From Oscillospiraceae bacterium (lineage in GTDB: Bacteria > Bacillota > Clostridia > Oscillospirales > Ruminococcaceae): a stretch of DNA of 64,000 nt. Positions within the stretch are counted from its first letter, which is position 1; the number at the start of each line of letters is the position of its first letter. The translations under genes and the position numbers were made by a program. Below are positions 32,105 through 41,037 of the stretch, in pieces. Under the pieces are notes generated by a model. The model did no database searches and had not been told where the DNA came from. It saw nothing but the letters and a program-made list of their open reading frames with translations. The DNA lies in contig WRLG01000012.1 of NCBI GenBank assembly GCA_009777725.1, forward strand, positions 1 through 64,000, in the 5' to 3' direction.

Positions 32105-33388
32105 TCAAATCAACTTATTAACCACCAACCCCGTAACCAGCTTCGGATAAAAATATGTTGATTTCTGCGGCATTTTTTCACCTGCCGCGGCAACATCGCT
32201 GATTTCGGAAACCTTAGTCGGGTTCAGTATAAACGAGCAATCCGCGCCGTCAATATCAACAGCTGTTAAAGCCTCAGATAAAACACGCGTATATATCAAA
32301 TTTTTCTGATTCGCCATATTTTCCTTATCAATGCCGAAGATGCGCTCCAGCACCAAATTGTGAAGCACCGACACATCAAGCCCGCAGTAAGCGTCAGACA
32401 TGTTTGGCAGTAAATCCTTGACGGCATTTTCGGCTTTAAGTGTCATAATATGGCACTTACCCGCGCCCGTATAAAGTGCGAACGCTTTTTTACCGCCTGC
32501 ATAAAGCGCGTCAAGCTCCGTTTTCATGCTGCTCTCGTCGGGCGTTTCTTTAATGTCAAAATACGGCTTGCAACCGTCCAATATTTTATTAATATCAAAG
32601 CCTTCAAGGTTGCGGACGATTCTGTGGGTAGGGAATACGACAAGCCCGGCGTTTTCCATGTCAACCAGCATCATCATCATATGCCCGCTCAAATCACCCT
32701 GTGAAGCCGCGCCCTTTTCGCATAAGTGCTTATGAAAATTAAGGGCAGTTTCATATCGGTGATGCCCATCGGCGATATAGATTTTCTTATCCGTGAAAGC
32801 ATTTGTCAGATTTTCAATAACGCCGGAATCGGTAACTCTCCACATATTGTGAACCGTTCCGTCGCCATCGGTTACGCTCAAATCGGGTTCACCTTTTGAG
32901 CAACTATCAACAAGCGCGCTTACGGAGTTGTTTTCATCTTTATACAGAGAATAAATTTGACTGAAATTGCAGTTTGTTTCGCTCATAAGATTAAAGCGGT
33001 CGGTTTTTGCCTTAGAAAGGGTTTCTTCATGCGGCAGAACAATCCCCTGCGAAAAATCCGTAAGCTTAACAAGGCAGACAAAGCCCTTTAAGCTCTTTTT
33101 CTCGCACAACGCCGTAAATTTCATTTCATAAACGTAAATACCGTCCTCGCCGTCTTGGGTTAACACGCCGCCGTCCGTCCATTCTTTAAGAAGCTTCCCC
33201 GCCTGAGCATAACGCTCATCTCCGCCTTGCGGAAGCTCCAAGCGGATAATATTGAGCGGATTTTTCGCTACATATTCTTCTCTTTGCTTAGGGGATATAA
33301 TATCATAAGGAGGGCAAACAAGCGTATTCAAATCCCCCGCCTTCTCCGTGTTATAACGCAACCCTTTAAATCCTCTTATTTCAGCCAT
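32105..33388 (-). CDS. DUF1015 family protein
   Basis: About 427 residues of the DUF1015 family: an opening FKGLRYN with CPPYDIISPKQREEY, then YVYEM, IADGHHRYETALNFH (the hallmark) and DVSVLHNLVLERIFGI. The family is found in many Clostridia and thermophiles; a SerK-like ADP-dependent serine kinase belongs to the same superfamily, but the role of this member is unproven. GAAGGG lies ahead of the ATG at 33388. It lies between the methylase-nuclease gene and the epimerase on one strand. Confidence 0.85.
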   Translation of the reverse strand: MAEIRGFKGLRYNTEKAGDLNTLVCPPYDIISPKQREEYVAKNPLNIIRLELPQGGDERYAQAGKLLKEWTDGGVLTQDGEDGIYVYEMKFTALCEKKSLKGFVCLVKLTDFSQGIVLPHEETLSKAKTDRFNLMSETNCNFSQIYSLYKDENNSVSALVDSCSKGEPDLSVTDGDGTVHNMWRVTDSGVIENLTNAFTDKKIYIADGHHRYETALNFHKHLCEKGAASQGDLSGHMMMMLVDMENAGLVVFPTHRIVRNLEGFDINKILDGCKPYFDIKETPDESSMKTELDALYAGGKKAFALYTGAGKCHIMTLKAENAVKDLLPNMSDAYCGLDVSVLHNLVLERIFGIDKENMANQKNLIYTRVLSEALTAVDIDGADCSFILNPTKVSEISDVAAAGEKMPQKSTYFYPKLVTGLVVNKLI

Positions 33389-33412
33389 AAAAAACCAACC
33401 CTTCAAATTTAA

Positions 33413-34876
33413 TTAAAATGTAAATTGCAGGGCATCATCATCTGCCTGTTCCGCTTTTTTGACTACATCAGTCGCGAGTGCAATTTTAATCCGCTCGCCG
33501 TCTAAGATTTGCTGAATTGTAACAATTTTAATTTTATCAAATTTTGTAAACTCGTTACTGTATAAGCCCGCTTGCGCCGCCTCGCTTCGCATATCCTTTG
33601 TCGGTTCGTTCAGCGTGATAAAAACCCCCGCCGCCGCATTCTCCCGCTCTATTACGCCCCTAAAATCCCGAATCAGTGCAGAGCCGACTTTGCCTGATTT
33701 AACCGAGAATAAAACATCTCTGTATTTATTAGGGCTTTCAAGTATGCGAACCGTCCCGTCTATGCCGTAATCTTTGCCTTTTTTAATGTTAATCATTGCC
33801 TTATTGTTTGAATAGGTAAGAATAGCCCATTTTTCAAATTCTTTACGAAGCCTGTCGTCTTTTTTCAGCGAAAGTGCCTTGGCTGAATCTAAATCTTTCG
33901 GAATACCGCTGACTTCAATATTATCCGTCACAGCCGCCCCATATGCTTCCGACAATCGTTTTTCAATTAAAGATATACTTTGATACGTTATATCAATACC
34001 AATCCATCGCCGATTAAGCTTCTCAGCAACAGCGACAGTCGTCCCGCAGCCGCAAAATGCGTCAAAGACCAAATCACCCTCGTTGCTGGACATTTTTATA
34101 ATACGCTCCAATAATGCCTCCGGCTTTTGAGTCGGATAACCCAATCGCTCTTTAGACTGAGAATTTAATAATGCTATCTGCCAAACATCATTATCCCGAA
34201 CCCCCTTTTCATCAACAGATGTTATAAACACATCATCGCCTTTTACTCTGGTATGATAATTTTGCTTACGTTTCAATGATTTATCCGTATAAGAAGTATA
34301 AGGCTCGTTAAATGTATACTCGGCGGATTTGGTATAAAAAAATATGGTATCGTGCATCCGTTGAAGTCTCTTTGCCTTACCCGTCCAACGCCTGTAATGC
34401 CAAATAATCTCATTCACAAATTTTCCGCCGCTTTTGCAAAACACCGCATCCAAAACGACCTTCAAATAATGCCCGACAGTCGGGTCGCAATGCAGATAGA
34501 AACTTCCTGTTGGCTTTAAAACCCTATGAATTTCATTCACACGCAAAGCCATAGAAACTAAATATGACATCAAACTTCCCTTACCCAAAATTTGGCAAAA
34601 CCCCATAATCAAATCAGAAACAGACTTATCAAAAACCCCGCCTTGATTTAGGCAAATTTCGCTGTATTCAGCTTCAGCGCGAGAGTTCCATTCCCAAGTG
34701 TCAACAAAAGCCGTTGCCTGTGCTTTGTCCTCTGCGCCTATGTTGTTATAGATTTGGTTATAATCTCGTTTTGAATTAAACGGCGGGTCAATATAGCATA
34801 AATCAATACACTCATTCGGTATAGATTTACGCATGATGTCTAAATTATCGCCATAGAAAAGTTGATTCTTACTCAT
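33413..34876 (-). CDS. DNA methyltransferase fused to an Mrr-like nuclease domain
   Basis: A 487-residue two-domain protein. Residues 1-310 form a beta-class amino-methyltransferase with motif IV IDPPFNS (29-35) ahead of the SAM-binding FDAFCGCGTT (271-280) and WIGIDI. Residues about 345-470 resemble an Mrr/PD-(D/E)xK nuclease: GIDGTVRI (371-378), FSVKSG (390-395) and GVFITL. The expected pair is Asp of GIDG and Lys of SVK, with Ser at the place of the usual Glu or Gln, so activity is uncertain. Such a fusion would mark and cut the same site as a one-gene system. It is 25 bp upstream of DUF1015 and about 3.4 kb from mcrBC. Confidence 0.82.
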   Translation of the reverse strand: MSKNQLFYGDNLDIMRKSIPNECIDLCYIDPPFNSKRDYNQIYNNIGAEDKAQATAFVDTWEWNSRAEAEYSEICLNQGGVFDKSVSDLIMGFCQILGKGSLMSYLVSMALRVNEIHRVLKPTGSFYLHCDPTVGHYLKVVLDAVFCKSGGKFVNEIIWHYRRWTGKAKRLQRMHDTIFFYTKSAEYTFNEPYTSYTDKSLKRKQNYHTRVKGDDVFITSVDEKGVRDNDVWQIALLNSQSKERLGYPTQKPEALLERIIKMSSNEGDLVFDAFCGCGTTVAVAEKLNRRWIGIDITYQSISLIEKRLSEAYGAAVTDNIEVSGIPKDLDSAKALSLKKDDRLRKEFEKWAILTYSNNKAMINIKKGKDYGIDGTVRILESPNKYRDVLFSVKSGKVGSALIRDFRGVIERENAAAGVFITLNEPTKDMRSEAAQAGLYSNEFTKFDKIKIVTIQQILDGERIKIALATDVVKKAEQADDDALQFTF

Positions 34877-34943
34877 AACGAAATCCCTTAAATATTTTTA
34901 TAAAGTCAAGCAACTCTCCATATATAGAGTGTCAAGACAATTA

Positions 34944-37685
34944 TCAACCATCAACCCCGCAACATTTCTTATATTTCGTCCCGCTTCCGCAAGGGCAAGG
35001 GTCGTTTCTGCCGACTTTTTTGCCGGACTTTACGGGAGTTTTAGCAATTGAGCCATCGTCCCCGGTGTCGGAGGGCTTCATCACTCTTTCGCGTTTTAAA
35101 GCGTCCTCTTTTTTCGCGAGCTCAACGGTAAACAACAGCCGGATTGTTTCTTCGCGAATCGACTCAACCATAGCGTCAAACATCTCAAAGCCCTCGTAGC
35201 GGTATTCCACCACGGGGTTTTTCTGACCGTAAGAGCGCAAACCTATACCCTTACGCAGTTCGTCCATATCGTCAATATGCGCCATCCATTTTACGTCTAC
35301 GACTTTAAGAAGAATTACCCGCTCCAGCTCGCGCAGAACCTGCGTTCCGATTCTCAGCTCTTTCGCCTTATAAAAATCCAATGCCCTGTCTTCAAGCTGT
35401 TTGATTATGCCCTCTTTGGTAATGTCCGCAAGCTCTGCGGGCGTATAGCGGAAATCCTCCGGCGTTGTAATCAGCCCCGTCAAGCTCTCGCGCAAGCCGG
35501 GCAGATTCCAATCGTCCTGCGAATTATCGTCAAACACATAGCGGCTTACCGTATCGGATATAAATTCCGAAATCATCTTAGTGATATAATCGTTTATATC
35601 ATCGCCGCTCAAAACCTTATCTCTTTGCTCATAAATAATCTGCCTCTGCGCCGACATAACGTCATCGTAGTTAAGCACGTTCTTACGGATTGAGAAATTC
35701 CTGCCCTCAACCTTTTTCTGGGAGGAAGCGATTACGTTAGTGAGCATCTTCGCTTCAATGGGCATATCCTCGTCAACCTTTAGGGTATCCATAATCCCCG
35801 TAACCCTGTCGCCCCCGAATATACGCATGAGGTCGTCCTCTAAGGATAAGAAGAAACGGCTCTCGCCCGCATCTCCCTGACGCCCGGAACGCCCTCTCAG
35901 CTGATTGTCAATACGCCGCGATTCATGCCGCTCCGTACCCAGTATAAAAAGTCCGCCCGCCTCCTTGACAGATTCAGCTTTTTCCTTTATTTCCGCCTCA
36001 TATTTAGCGTATAATTCGCGGTATTGCTTGCGAACCGCCGTTATATCGGGGTCTTCCGTTTCGGCGTAGCTAATCGCCTCGGTGATTACCGCATCGTCAA
36101 AGTCCATCTTTTTGAGCTTTGCCACCGCCATATATTCGGCGTTACCGCCCAGCACGATGTCTGTTCCGCGCCCCGCCATATTGGTAGCGATTGTAACCGC
36201 TCCGAATTTACCCGCCTGCGCGACAATCTCCGCTTCCTTGGCGTGCTGCTTGGCGTTTAAAACCTCGTGCTTGATGCCCTTGCGGCTCAAAAGCTTAGAG
36301 AGCACCTCTGATTTTTCAATCGAAATCGTACCGACTAAAACCGGCTGACCTATTGCGTGACATTCGGCGATTTGCTCAATAACCGCTTTGAATTTCCCCA
36401 TTTCGGTTTTAAAGACAACATCCGAGTGGTCTTTTCGGACCATCGGCTTATTAGTCGGGATTTCAACAACGTCAAGCTTATATATTTCTTTAAATTCCTC
36501 TTCCTCGGTCATAGCCGTACCCGTCATGCCCGAAAGCCTTCTGTAAAGACGGAAATAATTCTGGAACGTAATGCTCGCCAGCGTTTTGGATTCATGCGCG
36601 ACCTTTACATTTTCCTTTGCTTCTATTGCTTGATGAAGCCCATCGTTAAAACGCCTGCCCATCATAAGCCGCCCGGTGAATTCATCAACGATAATAACCT
36701 CGCCCTCTTGGACGACGTAATCAATATCGGCTTTCATAATGCCGTGCGCTTTCAGAGCTTGGTTAATATGGTGAAGAATGGTTGTATTGTCCGCACCGAA
36801 AAGATTTTCAATGCCGAAATATTTTTCCGCTTTTTTAACGCCCAGCCTTGTGATGGTTGCCGTTCTGGCTTTTTCGTCAATGATATAATCGCTGTTTTCG
36901 CTTACTTCCTCTTGGTCTACCTTGCTTTCCATCTCCAATACCACGTAGGGCTTTAGAGTAGTTGCGAATTTATTCGCCTTTGTATAAAGCTCGGTGGATT
37001 TATCGCCTTTTCCCGATATAATCAGCGGTGTCCTCGCTTCGTCTATCAGAATCGAGTCAACCTCATCAACTATTGCGAAAGCATGACCGCGCTGAACCTT
37101 TTCGCTTGCGTAGATTACCATGTTATCCCTCAGATAATCAAAGCCAAGCTCATTATTTGTGGCGTAGGTTATGTCGCAGGCGTAAGCCTCTCTGCGTTCA
37201 TCGGGGGTAAGCCCATGCAGAATACAGCCTATTGACAGCCCCAAATAGCGGAAAACCTTACCCATCTCCTCAGATTGAAATTTAGCAAGGTAATCATTTA
37301 CCGTGACAACGTGAACACCGTTGCCCGTAAGCCCGTTAAGATACGAAGCACAACAGGCTACAAGGGTTTTTCCCTCGCCCGTCTTCATCTCCGCAATCCG
37401 CCCCTGATGAAGCACAATCGCGCCTAAAATCTGAACAGGGAAAGGCTTCTTCCCCAAAACCCTCCAAGCCGCCTCACGGACGGTCGCCAAGGCTTCCGGC
37501 ATAAGAGCCTCAATATCCTCGCCTTTTTCAAGCCGCTCTCTGAAAATACCTGTCTTAGCCTTTAGAGCTTCTTCCGAAAGCGAAGCGTATTCATCCTCCA
37601 TCGCCAAAATTGCGTTTTTAACCGGCTCTATTTTACTAAGCTCCCTCTTGCTGTAGTTCCCGAAAAGTCCGCCTATAATCCCCAT
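34944..37685 (-). CDS. secA: Protein translocase ATPase SecA
   Basis: A 913-residue SecA: Walker A MKTGEGKTLV, the preprotein cross-linking domain, DEAD-type VDEVDSILIDEARTPL, the helicase motif NMAGRGTDIVLGGN with GRSGRQGDAG, and the C-terminal zinc-binding SEC-C tail (RNDPCPCGSGTKYKKCCG) that contacts SecB or ribosomes. It drives export through SecYEG. AAGGAG lies 7 bases ahead of the ATG at 37685, so the longer open frame from 37709 is not used. Confidence 0.96.
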   Translation of the reverse strand: MGIIGGLFGNYSKRELSKIEPVKNAILAMEDEYASLSEEALKAKTGIFRERLEKGEDIEALMPEALATVREAAWRVLGKKPFPVQILGAIVLHQGRIAEMKTGEGKTLVACCASYLNGLTGNGVHVVTVNDYLAKFQSEEMGKVFRYLGLSIGCILHGLTPDERREAYACDITYATNNELGFDYLRDNMVIYASEKVQRGHAFAIVDEVDSILIDEARTPLIISGKGDKSTELYTKANKFATTLKPYVVLEMESKVDQEEVSENSDYIIDEKARTATITRLGVKKAEKYFGIENLFGADNTTILHHINQALKAHGIMKADIDYVVQEGEVIIVDEFTGRLMMGRRFNDGLHQAIEAKENVKVAHESKTLASITFQNYFRLYRRLSGMTGTAMTEEEEFKEIYKLDVVEIPTNKPMVRKDHSDVVFKTEMGKFKAVIEQIAECHAIGQPVLVGTISIEKSEVLSKLLSRKGIKHEVLNAKQHAKEAEIVAQAGKFGAVTIATNMAGRGTDIVLGGNAEYMAVAKLKKMDFDDAVITEAISYAETEDPDITAVRKQYRELYAKYEAEIKEKAESVKEAGGLFILGTERHESRRIDNQLRGRSGRQGDAGESRFFLSLEDDLMRIFGGDRVTGIMDTLKVDEDMPIEAKMLTNVIASSQKKVEGRNFSIRKNVLNYDDVMSAQRQIIYEQRDKVLSGDDINDYITKMISEFISDTVSRYVFDDNSQDDWNLPGLRESLTGLITTPEDFRYTPAELADITKEGIIKQLEDRALDFYKAKELRIGTQVLRELERVILLKVVDVKWMAHIDDMDELRKGIGLRSYGQKNPVVEYRYEGFEMFDAMVESIREETIRLLFTVELAKKEDALKRERVMKPSDTGDDGSIAKTPVKSGKKVGRNDPCPCGSGTKYKKCCGVDG

Positions 37686-37738
37686 TTCAATTCTCCTTGT
37701 TCGCTTCAATTTATTTAATATACTCTTTATCGTTGTTT

Positions 37739-37768
37739 TTAATCAATGCTAATTAGCTATTGATTAAA
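37739..37768 (-). promoter_or_regulatory. Hairpin in the secA leader
   Basis: TTTAATCAAT (37739-37748) pairs perfectly with ATTGATTAAA (37759-37768). It lies in the 5' leader between the secA promoter and its start. It has no T run in the right place, so a role in control or stability is only a guess. Confidence 0.35.
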
Positions 37769-37771
37769 ATA

Positions 37772-37800
37772 ATTATACACTATTTTCCTCCATTTGTCAA
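37772..37800 (-). promoter_or_regulatory. Promoter of secA
   Basis: Minus strand: TTGACA (37800-37795), 17 bp, TATAAT (37777-37772). Full consensus, about 87 bp ahead of the start. Confidence 0.75.
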
Positions 37801-38101
37801 TCACTATTTATTTGAGCAGGCAATTTAATTTTTAATATTTTGTTACCACAAGTTTGATTGAATTGCGTATTGTAGGGTAGTGTTCTCTGAAACCCCTACA
37901 ATACGCTCCAAGCTTAGTGTTTTTAAATTCACGAAACGCTTAGGGTAGCCTCCATATAGTGTAAGCTTGTTAAATATATTGTATCATATTTGAAATCTAA
38001 AATTAATATTTTTTCAAAAAAAACAACCTACATTCAAATAAAAGGATTTAGGCTTAGAGATTACTCCCCTTAAACCTAAATCCTCAAACTTAGTAAACCA
38101 C
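37801..38101. other. Intergenic region with two hairpins
   Basis: Contains a 13-bp perfect inverted repeat, GCGTATTGTAGGG (37865-37877) and CCCTACAATACGC (37894-37906), reminiscent of the REP-like elements elsewhere but with a different core, and the metalloprotease terminator at 38044-38083. No gene seen. Confidence 0.55.
38044..38083 (-). terminator. Terminator of the lipoprotein-metalloprotease operon
   Basis: Stem GGATTTAGG/CCTAAATCC; on the minus strand it is followed by TTTTATTT, starting about 20 bp after the metalloprotease stop. Confidence 0.7.
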
Positions 38102-38944
38102 TTAATCCTCCTCTGCATTTAGCACTAAGTCTATCATTTCTGACGGGTCAAGTGTTAGGTTCTCGCCATCACCATCATTTGGGAAAAACTCATTAGCATA
38201 TATAGCAGAAGTTGTTTTCAAGACACCACAATCTTTGCACATATTTGAAGTATCCCAATTATGATTTTCGTAAACATATGTTTTACAGGTGTTGCATCTT
38301 TTCGTATGTCTCAAATTGCTGTAATTTTTGAAAGTATAAGATGTTTTTGTGTCATGCTTGTGCTCATGAGTGAGGGTTTGTATGCCAGCTTTGTCAGTGT
38401 CTGAAACGGACATTTTTGAATTGTAAGTTGGATTCATTGCTTTACTGGTATCACTAAAATGACCTAAACCATAAGTGTGAGCTATCTCATGTGCAATAAC
38501 CATTCTTTTCTTTTTGTTATCTTCCGCTGTTGTTCCGTCAGGATATTTTGCAGAGTTAATTGTTATTGTCCAACTAATAACATGCTTTGTTGAGGCATTT
38601 GACGTAACTTTAGATTCCGCAATTGAGCTTGAAGACGGGTTGTTAGAAACGGTAAAAGTTCCAGTAGGAGATTTTTCTTTTTCGCTCATACTAATACATG
38701 TTCCCCACGCAGAAATACCGCTCAATACATCTGATGAGTAGGTATCTTTAACGCTACTGCTGGCATAGTTATAAGTATAAGCTTTAACACCGCTGTGTTC
38801 CTTATTGGATAAAAATGCCCACCCTGTAGTCGTATCTGTTTCCAAGTCGTTAAGACCATCAGCAAATATTGTTGCATTGAACGTAAAAGTTATCGACATT
38901 GATAATATTAATGCGAGTATTTTTTTAAATTTTAATTTTTCCAT
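38102..38944 (-). CDS. Secreted matrixin-like zinc metalloprotease
   Basis: A 280-residue protein with an N-terminal signal peptide (FKKILALILSMSITFTFNAT). The metzincin zinc motif HEIAHTYGLGH (residues 152-162) is followed by a Met-turn SKAMNP (167-172), typical of matrixin-type proteases. After the catalytic part come a His-rich stretch (THEHKHD) and a CxxC...CxxC pair (CNTCKTY and MCKDCG) forming a likely small zinc module. It probably cleaves extracellular or wall proteins; the substrate is unknown. AGGAGG precedes the ATG. It lies 37 bp after a lipoprotein gene under one promoter. The region is more AT-rich than its neighbours. Confidence 0.8.
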   Translation of the reverse strand: MEKLKFKKILALILSMSITFTFNATIFADGLNDLETDTTTGWAFLSNKEHSGVKAYTYNYASSSVKDTYSSDVLSGISAWGTCISMSEKEKSPTGTFTVSNNPSSSSIAESKVTSNASTKHVISWTITINSAKYPDGTTAEDNKKKRMVIAHEIAHTYGLGHFSDTSKAMNPTYNSKMSVSDTDKAGIQTLTHEHKHDTKTSYTFKNYSNLRHTKRCNTCKTYVYENHNWDTSNMCKDCGVLKTTSAIYANEFFPNDGDGENLTLDPSEMIDLVLNAEED

Positions 38945-38981
38945 AATAGCCTCCTAATTTGTTTTAAAGCTCCAAACCATT

Positions 38982-39767
38982 TTATTTAAATGTATTGATT
39001 TTGTTTATTAAGCTATTTTCAAAATCAACTACCATAACGTAATCGGTTTCATTAGCAGTGCTGTAAGACGCATGAACAATGTTTGATGTAATGATTTCTC
39101 CGGGCAAAAGCTCGCTTGGCTCGGGAAGCCTTTCAATATAGCTTGAAAGCATGGGGTCAATTAAACATACTTCATCGAAAATCGGAACCACCATTACATA
39201 AGGGGAGCTTACATAGTAGTCCGTGTAGTTCCTTATCTGCATACTTTCGTCATTAAGAAGCAAATTTGAATCGGAAGCGAACAGTATATATTCCGCCCCC
39301 GTAACAAGAGGAGGTATTGATTCGTCCAACGCATATGAAGAGGATGAAATTGAAATTGTTATATTTTCACCCGCCTGCCTGTCGTTAGCGGAGTAAAAAG
39401 CTTCTGTAATTTCAACATCGACAAGAGTTAAATAGGTAACGCAAGCTACGTCCATAAAATCATAAGAAACAGCTACTTCCCTTTGATTGGTAATAAACCC
39501 TCTCGCAATTAAATCGCTGTCTATATAGCAATCCTCCTCCGCAATATAGTCCCACATATTACTAACAAGGTTTGCGGTTTGCAATGGTTCTACCTCAAAA
39601 ACAAGAGTATTTTCGTCATTAAAAATATATTTTTCGCCAGGGACTTTTTCTGACACCTCAGAGCGCGCACCATCAGTTAATGAATTAAAGTCAATCGTTT
39701 CAATTTCATTACATGAAGTTAAAAGAAACAACATCGCAACTAGCGACATAGCTAACTTAATTATCAT
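38982..39767 (-). CDS. Lipoprotein of unknown function, partner of the metalloprotease
   Basis: About 261 residues. The signal MIIKLAMSLVAMLFLLTSCNE has a lipobox ending LLTSC. The rest is acidic with beta-type segments (CVTYLTLVDVEITEAFY, VTGAEYILFASDSN) and matches no family I know. ATG 39767 is chosen because GGAGG lies 8 bases upstream. Shared operon and shared destination suggest it works with the secreted metalloprotease, for example as anchor, inhibitor or substrate (inference). Confidence 0.65.
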   Translation of the reverse strand: MIIKLAMSLVAMLFLLTSCNEIETIDFNSLTDGARSEVSEKVPGEKYIFNDENTLVFEVEPLQTANLVSNMWDYIAEEDCYIDSDLIARGFITNQREVAVSYDFMDVACVTYLTLVDVEITEAFYSANDRQAGENITISISSSSYALDESIPPLVTGAEYILFASDSNLLLNDESMQIRNYTDYYVSSPYVMVVPIFDEVCLIDPMLSSYIERLPEPSELLPGEIITSNIVHASYSTANETDYVMVVDFENSLINKINTFK

Positions 39768-39847
39768 AAGTAAATCCTCCATATTCTTAAAATTAAACAT
39801 ACCTTGCTCAATGCTCAATCAACATTAGCTGACATGTTATGCCGTTA

Positions 39848-39876
39848 ATGATACCACAGTTCTGAAAGCCTGTCAA
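39848..39876 (-). promoter_or_regulatory. Promoter of the lipoprotein-metalloprotease operon
   Basis: Minus strand: TTGACA (39876-39871), 17 bp, TATCAT (39853-39848), 80 bp ahead of the lipoprotein start. The rest of 39877-40000 is AT-rich with no gene seen. Confidence 0.6.
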
Positions 39877-40000
39877 TAGGTTTTTATATAATTGTATAAA
39901 TTTTCATTGATTTACACAATTATATATACACAATTTCCTGCTAATTTGTTTATAATTATTACTAAACGGGATTACTTATTACAAATAGCGAGCTAAAATT

Positions 40001-40050
40001 GAAGACTTTAGGTTTAAAGGAGCTTCCCCCCTCAAACCTAAATAATCTTC
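40001..40050 (-). terminator. Terminator of secD-secF
   Basis: Stems GAAGA/TCTTC and TTTAGGTTT/AAACCTAAA around a loop; on the minus strand it is followed by AATTTTAG, starting 34 bp past the secF stop. Confidence 0.6.
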
Positions 40051-40083
40051 AAACTTATACTCCTTTGAAAGCAAACGTAACCC

Positions 40084-41037
40084 TTACGCCGCCTTAGTCT
40101 TCTTAACCGCCTTGCCCTTTTTCTCCCCGATAACATACCAAAGAGAGCAGGTAAAGCATATAGATGAGTAAGTGCCGGCTACGATTCCGACTACCATCGG
40201 TAAGGAGAAAGATACAATCGAGCCAACCCCGTATACAATGGCAACAGCCGTAACCACAATCATAGCGACAGCGGTGGTAAGCGAGGTATTGATTGAGCGG
40301 GTCAGAGATTGGTTTATGCTTTCATTGATAATATCAGCGCGGCTTTTGGTCTTGCGGTGAAGCCCGTCATTCTCGCGAATTCTGTCATAGATTACGATGG
40401 TATTATTAATTGAATAGCCGAGAATGGTCAGAATAACCGCCATAAAGTTAGCGTTGATGGACATACCGAAAACGATAAATGCTCCGTAAACAATCACACA
40501 GTCATGGAGAAGCGCGGCAACAGCGCACAGCCCCGCAATCCAGCCGCCGATATGCTTAAACCTTAAAGCGATATAAACAATCAAGGCAAGCGATGAGAAA
40601 GCAACGGCGACCAGGCACTTCAAGAAAAACTCCCTGCCCGCAGACGGCGAAACGTCCGCAGATTCCAGCAATTCCAGATTGTTGCCCGCGAATTGCGTGG
40701 TGAGCGCGTGCGTCAGTTCAAACTGCCTGTCCGAGGTAAGTCCCTCATTTGAGGTCAGCGAAATCTGAATATTATTCCTGCCGCTTGAAAAATCAGTACC
40801 CGTTGTAATATTGAAGCCGCCTGCTCCGCCTAAAGCGTTCGATACCGCTTCATTGAATTGAGCTTGGTTTATCTCCCCGTCATAAATATAGGTTATGATT
40901 GTACCGCCCTTAAACTGAATATCAAGCTCCGCACCGAAAATAAAGGTAGAGAGGATTGAAGCGAGCATCAGCACAACGGAAAGCGTTATAAAAAACTTTC
41001 TCTTTTCTATAAACTTAAAATTAAACCTCTTACGCAT
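40084..41037 (-). CDS. secF: Protein translocase subunit SecF
   Basis: About 317 residues: six membrane helices with the first-helix/periplasmic segment ELDIQFKGGTIITYIYDGE, and the conserved membrane motif SINANFMAVILTILGYSINNTIVIYDRIREN. SecF with SecD uses the ion gradient to assist late export through SecYEG. ATG 41037 overlaps the secD end by eight bases behind GGAGGTGAG. A lysine-rich tail closes the protein. Confidence 0.93.
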   Translation of the reverse strand: MRKRFNFKFIEKRKFFITLSVVLMLASILSTFIFGAELDIQFKGGTIITYIYDGEINQAQFNEAVSNALGGAGGFNITTGTDFSSGRNNIQISLTSNEGLTSDRQFELTHALTTQFAGNNLELLESADVSPSAGREFFLKCLVAVAFSSLALIVYIALRFKHIGGWIAGLCAVAALLHDCVIVYGAFIVFGMSINANFMAVILTILGYSINNTIVIYDRIRENDGLHRKTKSRADIINESINQSLTRSINTSLTTAVAMIVVTAVAIVYGVGSIVSFSLPMVVGIVAGTYSSICFTCSLWYVIGEKKGKAVKKTKAA

